NCBI RefSeq assembly: GCF_008727795.1
Contig: NZ_CP044222.1
Location: 3,286,001-3,350,000, forward strand
Length of the DNA stretch: 64,000 nucleotides
Source: Nitrincola iocasae
GTDB lineage: Bacteria; Pseudomonadota; Gammaproteobacteria; Pseudomonadales; Balneatricaceae
Direction: 5' to 3'
This document shows, piece after piece, positions 1-8,783 of the stretch (position 1 is the stretch's first letter; every line of letters begins with the position of its first letter). A program made the translations under genes and the position numbers. The notes below the pieces were generated by a model. The model saw only the letters and a program-made list of their open reading frames with translations, did not search any database and had not been told where the DNA came from.

Positions 1-151
1 AGCCAAAATTTCTAACATTGGCGAACGGGTAGAGGATTTTTTCTTTATCACTAATGCAGAAGGCAATCCCATCAGTGATCCAGAACTTTGCCAACAATTG
101 CAGACGGACATCTGCCAAAAACTGGATGAGCATATACAACACAGTAATTGA
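1..151 (+). CDS. glnD: GlnD C-terminal end (partial)
   Basis: Only the last 49 residues are in the window; the frame begins at base 2 and stops with TGA at 149-151. The text GERVEDFFFITNAEGNPI followed by SDPELC is the usual end of the second ACT domain of GlnD, the bifunctional uridylyltransferase/uridylyl-removing enzyme. GlnD modifies PII signal proteins in response to glutamine. The identification rests on this conserved tail alone; the catalytic nucleotidyltransferase and HD domains lie upstream of the window. The sigma-28 promoter that follows shows that the next genes form a separate unit. Confidence 0.85.
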   Translation, partial: AKISNIGERVEDFFFITNAEGNPISDPELCQQLQTDICQKLDEHIQHSN

Positions 152-185
152 AGCATGATAAAAACAGCAGGTTATCATCGGATTT

Positions 186-212
186 TAAAGTTTTTCCGAA
201 ATCGTCCGATAA
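186..212 (+). promoter_or_regulatory. sigma-28 (FliA) promoter of the flgP-like/flgT operon
   Basis: The -35 element TAAAGTTT (186-193) matches the enterobacterial FliA consensus exactly. An 11-base spacer separates it from TCCGATAA (205-212), which differs from GCCGATAA at one base. It lies 51 bases before the ATG of the LPP20/FlgP-like gene, facing it, so the three-gene unit up to flgT should be a late flagellar operon. An imperfect inverted repeat (GGTTATCATCGGA at 170-182 and TCCGATAACC at 205-214) flanks the promoter; its meaning is unknown. Confidence 0.85.
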
Positions 213-263
213 CCACTACATTCAGTGTTAGCATTCCGAGCAAAGCAATAAGAGACCTTGACC

Positions 264-767
264 ATGAACAGACTGACTTCATTAATGATCGCCCTTGCCG
301 CCTTGATCCTGATCAGTGGCTGCTCCTCCCAATACAATACCCGCAGTGACGCTTTCAATGATGACTCGGATATTATCATCGTTAAGGTCACAGGCTATGG
401 AGCACCGAAAAACACCTTTGCTAATGCCGCACAGCGCCGCCTGATGACTATGCGAGCATCTGAGATCGATGCGTATCGCAAAGTAGCTGAGCAGGTTTCC
501 GGAATTTATATCAGCGGCGACAGTGATCTGAACAACTTCATGGCCGGTGATGATCGCCTGAGAACTCAAATTAACACTTTCATTCAGGGCGCCTCAATTA
601 CTCACCAGGAGATGCTGGATGATGGCGTTGCGTTGACTCACATGTCTCTGCAAGTCAGCCGTAACCAACTGATCAGGATGCTGGAAAAGGAAAACAGCAA
701 TCCGGTCCGCCGGGGAGCCGGGTTAGTTCCTGGTGGAACGGTTCGTGATCCAGGCTATACCTTTTGA
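264..767 (+). CDS. flgP: LPP20-family outer-membrane lipoprotein, FlgP-like
   Basis: A 167-residue protein. A TTG codon six bases upstream is possible, but the ATG at 264 has an AAGAG-type ribosome site at suitable distance. A hydrophobic signal peptide ends in a lipobox, LISGC, so it should be a lipoprotein. The middle (RASEIDAYRKVAEQVSGIYI and the later FIQGASI) is the LPP20 signature. In Vibrio, the LPP20-family lipoprotein FlgP decorates the outer-membrane flagellar basal ring and works with FlgO and FlgT. Here it is first in an operon that ends with flgT and starts from a sigma-28 promoter, which supports a FlgP-like role. LPP20 proteins outside flagella exist, so the symbol is provisional. 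Confidence 0.65.
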   Translation: MNRLTSLMIALAALILISGCSSQYNTRSDAFNDDSDIIIVKVTGYGAPKNTFANAAQRRLMTMRASEIDAYRKVAEQVSGIYISGDSDLNNFMAGDDRLRTQINTFIQGASITHQEMLDDGVALTHMSLQVSRNQLIRMLEKENSNPVRRGAGLVPGGTVRDPGYTF

Positions 768-819
768 CAGAAACAGATCCAGTCGCGCGACTCCATTGGT
801 TTTAGTGAAAGGGTGATTC

Positions 820-1311
820 ATGTCAACTAAATACTGGATCGTCAGTCTACTTTGCCTGCTACCCTGGCAGGCTTCTGCCCAGAACCTCCCGCCTGGGCCA
901 CAACAGCCCGTACAGTCGCAGGCAAGTGTTGAGCGCATCAGTAATGAGCTGGCCGCACTGGCCCGCACTGAAATCCGCGCAGGCAACCACAAGCGCTTCC
1001 TATTGCAACAGCAAGGGTCTAGCCTGGAAGCGCTTCCTGACAGTTTTATATTTGATTACCCCCCGGCCGGAACGCACGGACAGATTCAGCAAATTTTCTG
1101 GAATGAACCCGAAAGCCTGTTTGCACTGGTCAATCTGGGCAAGCAACATCAGGTTCTGCCCGGCCACTTGCTGCGTTACAGCAAACGTTATCCGGGCCAT
1201 GCAACACTTCCCGGCGGTGTGCTGATGATTTTGCAAACCTTTGAGCAACAAAGTTATGCGCAGATTCTTCAGGCTAACCGTGTACCTGCCGTCAACGACC
1301 CCATAGAGTGA
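820..1311 (+). CDS. exported protein of unknown function between flgP-like gene and flgT
   Basis: A 163-residue protein I do not recognise. It has a clear Sec signal peptide (KYWIVSLLCLLPWQASA, cut near residue 20), no lipobox cysteine, then a short Pro/Gln-rich linker (NLPPGPQQPVQSQ) and a mixed alpha/beta body. The start ATG has GTGAAAGGGTG upstream. It sits 52 bases after the FlgP-like gene and 6 bases before flgT, so translation with flgT is likely coupled. From context it could be a periplasmic basal-ring component. The Vibrio cluster contains FlgO beside FlgP and FlgT, but I see no lipobox and no FlgO-like text, so equivalence is not claimed. Confidence 0.75.
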   Translation: MSTKYWIVSLLCLLPWQASAQNLPPGPQQPVQSQASVERISNELAALARTEIRAGNHKRFLLQQQGSSLEALPDSFIFDYPPAGTHGQIQQIFWNEPESLFALVNLGKQHQVLPGHLLRYSKRYPGHATLPGGVLMILQTFEQQSYAQILQANRVPAVNDPIE

Positions 1312-1317
1312 CCCCTC

Positions 1318-2532
1318 ATGCGCCGGATTATATGTCTGCTACTACTCAGCCTGATCATTGCTTCACCTCTACAGGCCGAAGTACCGCGCACTATTGAAGC
1401 GGAGGGAACAGCAACAATCACAAATGGTGATCTGATTACAGCCAGACGCACAGCCGTTAACCAGGCTGCGGAAATGGCTACAAGGCGAGCTTCAACATTT
1501 GTCTCTTCAAGCTCAGAAGTAAGGGATGGCGCACTGGTCAGCGACAACACCCGCATCACCAGCAATGGGCTACTACATGACATTCATGTTATTGAAGAAC
1601 ACCTGAACGGCAATGAACTCACCGTCAGAATCCGGGCGCAGGTAAGTGGCGCTCAGGGCTGTCCCGGCGGCATGGAAGAAAGTGCTTATCAGCGTAATAT
1701 CGGCTTCACTGCTTTTCCTATGACACAACCCTCACAAGCCAACGCCGGTGGCCTGCATCAGATAGCTACACAGCTACCCGAGTTAATGGCACGCGAGCTA
1801 AAGCAAAGTCCGGGCTTCAACAGCCACACAGCTACCCATCTGACATTACACCCCAACCTGCAAAACGCACCGACACAAATGCTCGATGATGGCACTCTGA
1901 CCAATCTGCAGCGTCACACTGAACAGACCAACATGCAGTATATTGTCTCCGGCGTCATTCGTGATATCAGCCAGCGCAACCCACAGGGCGCACGCGAGCC
2001 CAACATTCTGGTAGATTTGTACCACCGCGTCGACCCTAATAATGATCGCAACCTGCGTGCATTCATCATGGATGTATATATCCACGACGCATTCAGCGGT
2101 GGTCTGATCTGGCAAAACCGCTATATGACAGCAGGCCTCTGGAATGCAGGCCAACAACGCACCGGATTTGCCACCGACGCGTTCTGGCAACAGGATTATG
2201 GTCAGAAAGTGCGCAGAACTATGCGCCAGGTCGTTGCGGATATTAATGATGCACTGCGATGCGAGCCCTTCAGTGCCCGCATCACTCGTACAGAGCAGAA
2301 CCGGGTCTGGATCAATGCTGGCGAACTAAGCGGTATCAATCCAGGAGACAGGCTCTCAGTCTACCGCCGCTATACCCATTATGATGCCATGCAAATAGCC
2401 TATCCGGAGTTCACCAACACCCAGAGAACACTGACTATCGACTCAGTTCAACCGAACTTTGCCAGCGGCACACTCAACAGTGGCGCTGGAGAGATTAACA
2501 TCCAGCGCGACGATATCGTCAAGAGCCAGTAG
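1318..2532 (+). CDS. flgT: flagellar H-ring protein FlgT
   Basis: A 404-residue protein with a signal peptide ending near QAEVP (residue 20-21). The N-terminal domain has the FlgT pattern: EAEGTATI, then an Arg/Ala-rich helix (ARRTAVNQAAEMATRRAS). A TolB-like middle domain (about 125-310) contains VSGVIRDIS and FIMDVYIHDAFSGGLIWQ. A small beta-rich C-terminal domain (about 320-404) starts near VWINAGELSGINPGDRLSVY. In Vibrio, FlgT builds the H ring around the LP ring and helps recruit MotX/MotY. It is the last gene of the sigma-28-preceded unit and ends 11 bases before the convergent OmpA-family gene, with no terminator visible between them. Confidence 0.85.
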   Translation: MRRIICLLLLSLIIASPLQAEVPRTIEAEGTATITNGDLITARRTAVNQAAEMATRRASTFVSSSSEVRDGALVSDNTRITSNGLLHDIHVIEEHLNGNELTVRIRAQVSGAQGCPGGMEESAYQRNIGFTAFPMTQPSQANAGGLHQIATQLPELMARELKQSPGFNSHTATHLTLHPNLQNAPTQMLDDGTLTNLQRHTEQTNMQYIVSGVIRDISQRNPQGAREPNILVDLYHRVDPNNDRNLRAFIMDVYIHDAFSGGLIWQNRYMTAGLWNAGQQRTGFATDAFWQQDYGQKVRRTMRQVVADINDALRCEPFSARITRTEQNRVWINAGELSGINPGDRLSVYRRYTHYDAMQIAYPEFTNTQRTLTIDSVQPNFASGTLNSGAGEINIQRDDIVKSQ

Positions 2533-2543
2533 AAACGGTATTA

Positions 2544-3188
2544 CTACTGCTGCCCACGAATATTAATTTCTACCCGGCGATTCAGCGCACGACCATGCAC
2601 GGTCGAATTGTCAGCCACCGGTTGGTTCGGCCCATAACCAAGGGTTGATACCCGCATAGGGCTGATCCCAGCACTGATCAGTCGCTGCGCTACACTCTGC
2701 GCCCGGCGTTCAGACAGCTGCTGGTTATACTGCAGACTACCGGTACTGTCGGTATGGCCTTCGACATCGATCAAGGTCTGATCATATTGACGCAGCACGT
2801 TGGCAACCGAGTCCAAGGTTTCATAGAAGGCAGGCTCTATGCGGTCTTCATTGGTGGCAAAGGTGATGCTACCAGGCATCACCAACTGAATTTCGTCACC
2901 TACCCGGTTTACATCAACACCAGTACCCTGCAACTGCTGGCGCAGATGCGCTTCCTGCTGGTCCATATAATACCCCACACCGCCACCGACGGCAGCACCC
3001 ACCAGCGCCCCGACCAGCGCGCCTTCATTACGCTTACCGGAACCGGCTACGGCTGCACCCAGTGCGGCACCTCCAACAGCACCTCCCGCCGTCCCTTTGA
3101 CGGTATTCGAGGTATCATAGGGGTTCATAGTGTTGCAACCCGCCAGTAACACAACAGAGGCTGCAGCCAGGGCAATTTTATTTTTCAT
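2544..3188 (-). CDS. OmpA-family lipoprotein with glycine zipper (YiaD-like)
   Basis: A 214-residue protein with a signal peptide and lipobox LLAGC (Cys18). Residues about 32-75 form a glycine/alanine zipper (GTAGGAVGGAALGAAVAG, VGALVGAAVGGGVGYY) that can insert in membrane. Residues about 100-212 are an OmpA-like peptidoglycan-binding domain with VEGHTDSTGS and the helix LSERRAQSVAQRL. Family members anchor the outer membrane to peptidoglycan. The gene is convergent with flgT, so it is probably outside the flagellar operon, although its peptidoglycan-binding fold is related to those used in motor and ring proteins. Monocistronic as far as can be seen. Confidence 0.85.
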   Translation of the reverse strand: MKNKIALAAASVVLLAGCNTMNPYDTSNTVKGTAGGAVGGAALGAAVAGSGKRNEGALVGALVGAAVGGGVGYYMDQQEAHLRQQLQGTGVDVNRVGDEIQLVMPGSITFATNEDRIEPAFYETLDSVANVLRQYDQTLIDVEGHTDSTGSLQYNQQLSERRAQSVAQRLISAGISPMRVSTLGYGPNQPVADNSTVHGRALNRRVEINIRGQQ

Positions 3189-3362
3189 GAATAGGCTCTC
3201 CAGTAATCAACATAAACCCAAGTTATACGCGCAGAAAACTGAACAACGCATGAAGCAATACACAGCAAAGCGCTCAGGGTGCTGGTACAGTACTCACCTA
3301 ACCGCTAAAATAGTGCAGATTGCAGCGTTAATTCAGCATTTCAGCTTCAAGGAGCCACCCTC

Positions 3363-5276
3363 TTGTCACAGCTTCCTGTCATTGTCGGTTTCGGCGGCAT
3401 CAGCCCAGCCGGAAGATCATCTTTTCACCACGGTTACCGCCGCTTGATACTGGATCATCTTGACAGCTCCCAGCGAACCGAAACATTGACCTCGTTGGCA
3501 ACCCTGATGCAACGAGCCAGTTACAGCGAAGGGGGGTTCATCACTCCCGATGGGCAGAGACTGACACAACAAGACCTCACCCAATCACTTGAAGCTGAAC
3601 TCCTGTCCAATACGTTAATTCGCCGCATCCATCCAGACTGGTTTGATGTAAATAAGGTTATGCTGAACAAAGCCGCAACACTGCGAGCAGGTAATACGCC
3701 ACTTACCTTTCGTGTGCGAAACCGACACCTACCACAAAACCCACCGTCAAACTGGCTGATCCGCCCGCTGCCCGGTGGCGAATCGGAAGTAGAGGTCAAT
3801 GGTAGCTGTGATGTGATATTTCCAGATTATCGCCAAGCAGCGGTACAAAGTGCCGGCATGCTACCCACCGGATTTGATCCAGGATCACTCTATCAATCCC
3901 GTAATCATCCGCGCGGGCTACAAATGAGTGTTTATGCGGCCTCCGATGCCATCATGTCAGTCGGAATCGACTTTCTGGAAATTGCCGCCAAGCTGTCCCC
4001 GGATCAAATTGCCGTATTTGCCAGCAACTCCATCGGCCAACTGGATGACAGTGGCTTTGGCGGCCTCACTCAGTTTCCAGCGCTGGGCAAGCGCACTACG
4101 TCAAAACAAATGCCACTGGGCTATGCGCAGATGCCTGCCGACTTTATCAATGCATACCTGCTCGGCAATGTCGGTTTGACCGGTGGAGCACTCGGAGCCT
4201 GTGCCACCTTTTTATACAACCTGCGTAGCGGCGTTGAAGAAATACGTTCAGGACGACGCAAACTGGTTATGGTCGGCGGCAGTGATGCGCCGGTCACGCC
4301 AGAAATTATTGAAGGTTTCCGCGCTATGGGCGCACTGGCGGAAGATAAATACCTGCAGGCTCTGGATAACCTCTCTGAACTTCAGGCTCCCGATTACCGT
4401 CGTGCCTGCCGCCCCTTTGGTAACAACTGCGGTTTCACCATCGGCGAATCCAGCCAATATCTGGTACTGATGAGTGACGATCTGGCAATAGACACAGGGG
4501 CGCAGATTTTCGGTGCTGTCGGTGATGTGTTTGTGCATGCAGATGGCCATAAAAAATCCATTTCCGCACCCGGAATCGGCAATTACATGACACTGGGCAA
4601 AGCGGCTTCACTGGTACGCAATCTACTCGGTGAAACCTCCTTGCGCCAGCGTAGTTATGTTCAGGCGCACGGCACCAGTACTCCGCAAAACCGGGTGACT
4701 GAATCGCATGTTATTAATGAAACAGCCAAAGCATTTGGCATTCAAAGCTGGACTGTGTCAGCTGTCAAAGCCTATGTCGGACACTCACAGGGTTGTGCGG
4801 GCGGCGATCAAATCATGTCTTCACTGGGTGTGTGGCAACACGGTATCATCCCCGGGCTTACGACCTCACCTGAAATTGCCAGCGATGTGTATCAATCTAA
4901 TTTAAACCTGCCGCTCAGCCATCAGGCTGGAGAGCCAGGCCACATGGATAGCGCACTGATCAATGCCAAGGGCTTTGGCGGAAACAATGCCAGCGCGGTG
5001 TTGCTCTCACCACAGATAACCGAGAGCCTGCTGAGTAAGCGCTATAGCAGCGAACAGATGCAGCGCTGGCGTGTACGACGAGAGACAGTTGAAGAAACCG
5101 CTCAGGCTTATGATCTTTCAGCCACACGCGGCATCAGTCGTCCTCTGTATTTGTATGACCACCATGTAATGACCGGTGAGGATTTAACAATCAGTGATAC
5201 TGAAATCCATCTACCCGGCTACCCGAATCCGGTGTCGATCGATGTAGAAAACCCGTATAAAGATTTCAATAGCTAA
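3363..5276 (+). CDS. fabY: beta-ketoacyl-ACP synthase FabY
   Basis: A 637-residue ketosynthase resembling Pseudomonas aeruginosa FabY (about 634 residues), which starts fatty-acid synthesis by condensing acetyl-CoA with malonyl-ACP in place of FabH. The opening LPVIVGFGGISPAGRSSFHH is typical. The thiolase-fold triad is visible: Cys280 in GGALGACATF, a His in VQAHGTSTPQNR and a His in KAYVGHSQGCAGG. The start is TTG at 3363 with AAGGAG eight bases before it; no nearer ATG fits. No acyl carrier protein or other fab gene is adjacent, as expected for stand-alone fabY. Whether a FabH gene also exists in this genome cannot be seen. Confidence 0.85.
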   Translation: MSQLPVIVGFGGISPAGRSSFHHGYRRLILDHLDSSQRTETLTSLATLMQRASYSEGGFITPDGQRLTQQDLTQSLEAELLSNTLIRRIHPDWFDVNKVMLNKAATLRAGNTPLTFRVRNRHLPQNPPSNWLIRPLPGGESEVEVNGSCDVIFPDYRQAAVQSAGMLPTGFDPGSLYQSRNHPRGLQMSVYAASDAIMSVGIDFLEIAAKLSPDQIAVFASNSIGQLDDSGFGGLTQFPALGKRTTSKQMPLGYAQMPADFINAYLLGNVGLTGGALGACATFLYNLRSGVEEIRSGRRKLVMVGGSDAPVTPEIIEGFRAMGALAEDKYLQALDNLSELQAPDYRRACRPFGNNCGFTIGESSQYLVLMSDDLAIDTGAQIFGAVGDVFVHADGHKKSISAPGIGNYMTLGKAASLVRNLLGETSLRQRSYVQAHGTSTPQNRVTESHVINETAKAFGIQSWTVSAVKAYVGHSQGCAGGDQIMSSLGVWQHGIIPGLTTSPEIASDVYQSNLNLPLSHQAGEPGHMDSALINAKGFGGNNASAVLLSPQITESLLSKRYSSEQMQRWRVRRETVEETAQAYDLSATRGISRPLYLYDHHVMTGEDLTISDTEIHLPGYPNPVSIDVENPYKDFNS

Positions 5277-5309
5277 GCGTTTTCAACTAACAAACAGGAG
5301 GTCATCGGA

Positions 5310-5723
5310 ATGCCCTACAAGATCGCCATTACACTGAGCATGACACTGATGCTGGGTAGCCTGCTTAGTGGCTGCATCAAAACGGATACACTGCTACAGC
5401 GCGACCCAACGGCTGACCAGTATTACATACTGGATTCGCGTGACCTGCGACTTTGTCGTGGAGAAACCAGTGACTGCTACGATCTGACCCCTGTTGCTTC
5501 AGCCAGGATTCAATTGCGCCCAATGGAGGTCAAATATGGCCAGCGAGTTAACGGACCCAACTATCCAGTCAACTTTGCACGTATGCTGATCAATCCGCCA
5601 GCCGGTAGCTATAGTGTAGAACAACTGGAAGGTGGGCGTTTCTATCGTCTGCCAGTAAATGACTATACCGATACGGCATGGCGTTCAATTGAGGACGTTT
5701 TCAGTGCGTTCTACGACAACTGA
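5310..5723 (+). CDS. small lipoprotein of unknown function
   Basis: A 137-residue protein with a signal peptide and lipobox SLLSGC (Cys22). The mature part has four cysteines including the lipid-bearing one, two of them close together (LCRGETSDCYDL), which could form a disulfide in the periplasm. I recognise no family. It follows fabY by 33 bases and has a strong AGGAGGT ribosome site (5297-5303), so it is probably co-transcribed. It ends five bases from the convergent TatD-family gene. A role in envelope lipid balance would be speculation from position only. Confidence 0.7.
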   Translation: MPYKIAITLSMTLMLGSLLSGCIKTDTLLQRDPTADQYYILDSRDLRLCRGETSDCYDLTPVASARIQLRPMEVKYGQRVNGPNYPVNFARMLINPPAGSYSVEQLEGGRFYRLPVNDYTDTAWRSIEDVFSAFYDN

Positions 5724-5728
5724 ACCAA

Positions 5729-6502
5729 TTAATGCAAACGAAACAATGTCATGGCATTGGCCAGAGTTTGCTCAGCAACCTGATCGACAGAGATACCTCT
5801 GAGTGAGGCCAATTGCTGCGCTACTCTGAGCACTTGCAGTGGCGAGTTAGGTTGATCAGTAAACCCGTACAGTGGCATATCCGGAGCATCTGTTTCTAAC
5901 AGCATCCATTCCAACGGCAGCTCAGCCGCTAATTGCTGCTGACGCCGTGCCTTTGGATAGGTAATCGTACCGCCGATACCTAAACGAAACCCCAGCTTGG
6001 CGTACTCACGCGCTTGCTCAATGCTCCCGGAATAGGCGTGCACCACGCCTCCGCCAGCCAGTCGATAGCGTTTCAGCAAGCTCAGCATGCGCTCATGCGC
6101 TTTGACCACATGCAGAATGACGGGTAAATCATGCTGTCGCGCCAGGTCCAGCTGCTGCTTCAACAGCATCACCTGCACCTCTGCCGCCGCCATATCCGCA
6201 CGAAAATCCAGGCCGATTTCACCTACAGCAACAATGTCTGCTTCACGCTGCAAAGCATCAGCCAAGCGCTCCACACAGTGTTTAGTATGCTGCTCAATAA
6301 AACAAGGGTGCAGCCCCAGCGCTACGGTCAGCTGTTCAGGCCAACGCTGACGCAAGGACAACACCCGCTCAAAATTATCTGCCGTTACACCCGGCACCAG
6401 TATCTGACTGATACCCGCCACCTTAGCCTGCTGCATCAGCGCTTGCCGCTGCGCATCAAAGACTGGAAAGTCCAGATGGCAGTGGCTATCAAACAGCGGC
6501 AT
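5729..6502 (-). CDS. TatD-family metal-dependent hydrolase (YjjV-like)
   Basis: A 257-residue TIM-barrel hydrolase of the TatD/YcfH/YjjV family; members are divalent-metal deoxyribonucleases or phosphoesterases. Metal ligands are visible: HCHLD at residues 7-11, EIGLDF, the His of HVVKAHERML, the later HAYSG and LETDAPDMPL. Its ATG overlaps the prfC stop by one base (TAATG), so the two are translationally coupled. yjjV lies in the prfC neighbourhood in E. coli, which fits, but the subfamily cannot be fixed by eye and no symbol is given. Confidence 0.85.
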   Translation of the reverse strand: MPLFDSHCHLDFPVFDAQRQALMQQAKVAGISQILVPGVTADNFERVLSLRQRWPEQLTVALGLHPCFIEQHTKHCVERLADALQREADIVAVGEIGLDFRADMAAAEVQVMLLKQQLDLARQHDLPVILHVVKAHERMLSLLKRYRLAGGGVVHAYSGSIEQAREYAKLGFRLGIGGTITYPKARRQQQLAAELPLEWMLLETDAPDMPLYGFTDQPNSPLQVLRVAQQLASLRGISVDQVAEQTLANAMTLFRLH

Positions 6503-8088
6503 TAATGTTCCCGGGTTGCTCTGAAGCGCACATCCGGCCAGCGCTCTTCAGTCAGTGACAGGTTCACTCGTGTCGGTGCCAGATAGGTCAGCAGGCCTGA
6601 GCCATCCAGCGCCAGGTTGTCGTGCCCTTTACGACGGAATTCGTCCAGCATTTTAGCATCATCACACTCAACCCAGCGTGCCGTCTGCACAGTGATGGGT
6701 TCGTATAGGCACTCCACCTTATACTCATCTCTAAGGCGGTAGACCACCACCTCAAACTGCAACTGCCCCACTGCACCCAGGATCAGGTCGTTATTTTTTA
6801 ACGGCATGAACAGCTGCACCGCCCCCTCTTCAGAGAGTTGCTGCAGGCCTTTTTGTAGCTGTTTCATTCTTAATGGATCTTTCGGCCTGACGCGGCGAAA
6901 CATTTCCGGCGCAAAGTGCGGTATACCGGTAAATTTAAGTGACTCACCGTCAGTAAAGGTATCACCTATCTGTATCGTGCCATGGTTGTGCAAACCGATA
7001 ATATCACCCGACCAGGCTTCCTCGACATTTTCACGGTCACCGGCAATAAAGGTGACTGCGTCAGCTATACGCACATCCTTACCGATGCGCACATGGCGCA
7101 TTTTCATGCCGCGGGTATAACTTCCTGAGCAGATGCGCATAAAGGCAATACGGTCACGGTGACGGGGATCCATATTCGCCTGGATCTTGAAGATAAAACC
7201 ACTAAAGGCATCTTCATCTGCTGCTACAGCACGTGATTCAGTTGGTCGCGGCGGTGGCGCCGGTGCCCACTCCACGAAATCTGTCAGCATTTCGCGCACC
7301 CCAAAGTTCCCTAAAGCCGTACCGAAAAACACCGGTGTCAGCCGCCCGTCCAGGTAAGCCTGCTGATCCCAGACATGAGTCGCACCTTTTACCAGCTCAA
7401 TCTCATCGACATAGGCCTCGTAGTCATCCTCCAACAAGGCACGCGCTTCGTCATTATCCAGCCCCTGAATAAGCTTTTCTTCCGCAAGCGTATGCCCCAT
7501 GCCCGGCGTGAAGACATGCAGGGTATCGGTGTAAAGGTTGTACACCCCTTTAAACCACTTTCCTGAGCCGATAGGCCAGTTGATCGGAGCCGCTTCAATT
7601 TTCAGTACCGCTTCGATCTCGTCCAGCAGCTCAATCGGATCGCGTATATCCCGGTCCATTTTATTAATAAAGGAGAAGATTGGCGTATCCCGCAAACGAC
7701 ACACATCCATCAATTTGATGGTGCGTTCTTCAACCCCTTTGGCACCATCTACAACCATCAGCGCCGAATCCACGGCGGTCAGAGTACGGTAGGTATCTTC
7801 GGAAAAGTCTTCGTGCCCCGGGGTATCCAGCAGATTGACGGTGCGTCCGTTAAAGGGGAACTGCATCACCGAGGAGGTAATGGAAATACCACGCTCCTGC
7901 TCCATGGTCATCCAGTCGGATGTCGCATGCCGGTCGCTGCCACGCCCCTTGACTGTACCAGCCACCTGAATCAGCTGACCGATCAGCAGCAGCTTTTCGG
8001 TAATGGTGGTTTTACCCGCATCCGGGTGAGAGATAATGGCGAAAGTACGGCGCTGCGAGACTTCTTGCGAGATTGAGCTGTTGGGCAT
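6502..8088 (-). CDS. prfC: peptide chain release factor 3 (RF3)
   Basis: A 528-residue translational GTPase that removes RF1/RF2 from the ribosome after termination. The G motifs are clear: P-loop HPDAGKTT, G2/G3 region RGISITSSVMQF and DTPGHEDF, and NKMD for guanine recognition. Later domains include the RF3-specific FGTALGNFGVREMLTDF and the C-terminal GAVGQLQFEVVVYRL. Length agrees with E. coli RF3 (529). The ATG at 8088 is the natural start because the P-loop follows within 25 residues, as in homologues. It overlaps the downstream hydrolase by one base. About 140 bases separate it from the cytochrome gene upstream. Confidence 0.96.
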   Translation of the reverse strand: MPNSSISQEVSQRRTFAIISHPDAGKTTITEKLLLIGQLIQVAGTVKGRGSDRHATSDWMTMEQERGISITSSVMQFPFNGRTVNLLDTPGHEDFSEDTYRTLTAVDSALMVVDGAKGVEERTIKLMDVCRLRDTPIFSFINKMDRDIRDPIELLDEIEAVLKIEAAPINWPIGSGKWFKGVYNLYTDTLHVFTPGMGHTLAEEKLIQGLDNDEARALLEDDYEAYVDEIELVKGATHVWDQQAYLDGRLTPVFFGTALGNFGVREMLTDFVEWAPAPPPRPTESRAVAADEDAFSGFIFKIQANMDPRHRDRIAFMRICSGSYTRGMKMRHVRIGKDVRIADAVTFIAGDRENVEEAWSGDIIGLHNHGTIQIGDTFTDGESLKFTGIPHFAPEMFRRVRPKDPLRMKQLQKGLQQLSEEGAVQLFMPLKNNDLILGAVGQLQFEVVVYRLRDEYKVECLYEPITVQTARWVECDDAKMLDEFRRKGHDNLALDGSGLLTYLAPTRVNLSLTEERWPDVRFRATREH

Positions 8089-8231
8089 TAGTTAACATCT
8101 TCTAGTTGGTACGCGGACACATGCACATTTGCTAAAGCGCTCTTGGCTGGAGGCTTTAAGCGGAAAATCCGCAAAATTGAAAAGCTATAGTGGCTATTTT
8201 CGCTGATATTGACTTTATAAACAATCAACGA

Positions 8232-8678
8232 TCATTCCAACCGATAACGATCATGGCAGGCTCGGCAGCTTTGCAGAGTCTGACGAAACAGATCACGGGT
8301 TTGCTCGTCCTGACCGGCTCTGGCTGACTCAGTCAACTCGGCTGTAGTAGCAATAAAATCCTGCATGCGCTCGGTAAATTCAGCATGATTATCCCAGACC
8401 GCGGGGGCTGAGCGACTTGTGATCGATTTACTTTCTTCCGTAAATCCCTCCAGCGCCAGCGCCGCTAAGCGGTTAAGCATTTCCGATCTATAGACAAATT
8501 GTTCATCTGAGTAAGCCTTACTACGATGCAAGGGGTTGAGTACATTCAATTGATAGCTCATCAACCGGAAGGCGGATTGACGATACTCAACACTGTCTTC
8601 AGGCTTCATGGTATCACTGCTGACCCAGCCAGAGATGAGCGCCAACACTAATCCCGCACAGCCTACATATTTTTTCAT
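8232..8678 (-). CDS. cytochrome c' (class II, monohaem)
   Basis: A 148-residue protein with a signal peptide (cut near Ser21) and a single haem motif near the C-terminus, Cys138-Arg-Ala-Cys141-His142, the arrangement of class II c-type cytochromes (c', c556). These four-helix-bundle periplasmic proteins bind NO or serve in electron transfer. The N-terminal helix RQSAFRLMSYQLNVLNPL is typical. The ATG at 8678 has CAGGAG upstream. It is divergent from regB by about 105 bases, and RegA controls respiratory and redox genes in other bacteria, so control by the neighbouring RegBA pair is possible but not shown. Confidence 0.8.
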   Translation of the reverse strand: MKKYVGCAGLVLALISGWVSSDTMKPEDSVEYRQSAFRLMSYQLNVLNPLHRSKAYSDEQFVYRSEMLNRLAALALEGFTEESKSITSRSAPAVWDNHAEFTERMQDFIATTAELTESARAGQDEQTRDLFRQTLQSCRACHDRYRLE

Positions 8679-8783
8679 TCTGACTCCTGCAATTAACTAC
8701 CTAAACCCATAGATGCGACATTGTGACACGCCACAGGTTCCTGCAAAACCGTTATAATCAGCTGATTAACGACGGAGGTCTGT

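Noticed and set aside
8160..8172. Small palindrome GCGGA-AAA-TCCGC between prfC and the cytochrome gene
   Set aside because: Five-base stem without a following T run in the needed direction; too weak for a terminator.
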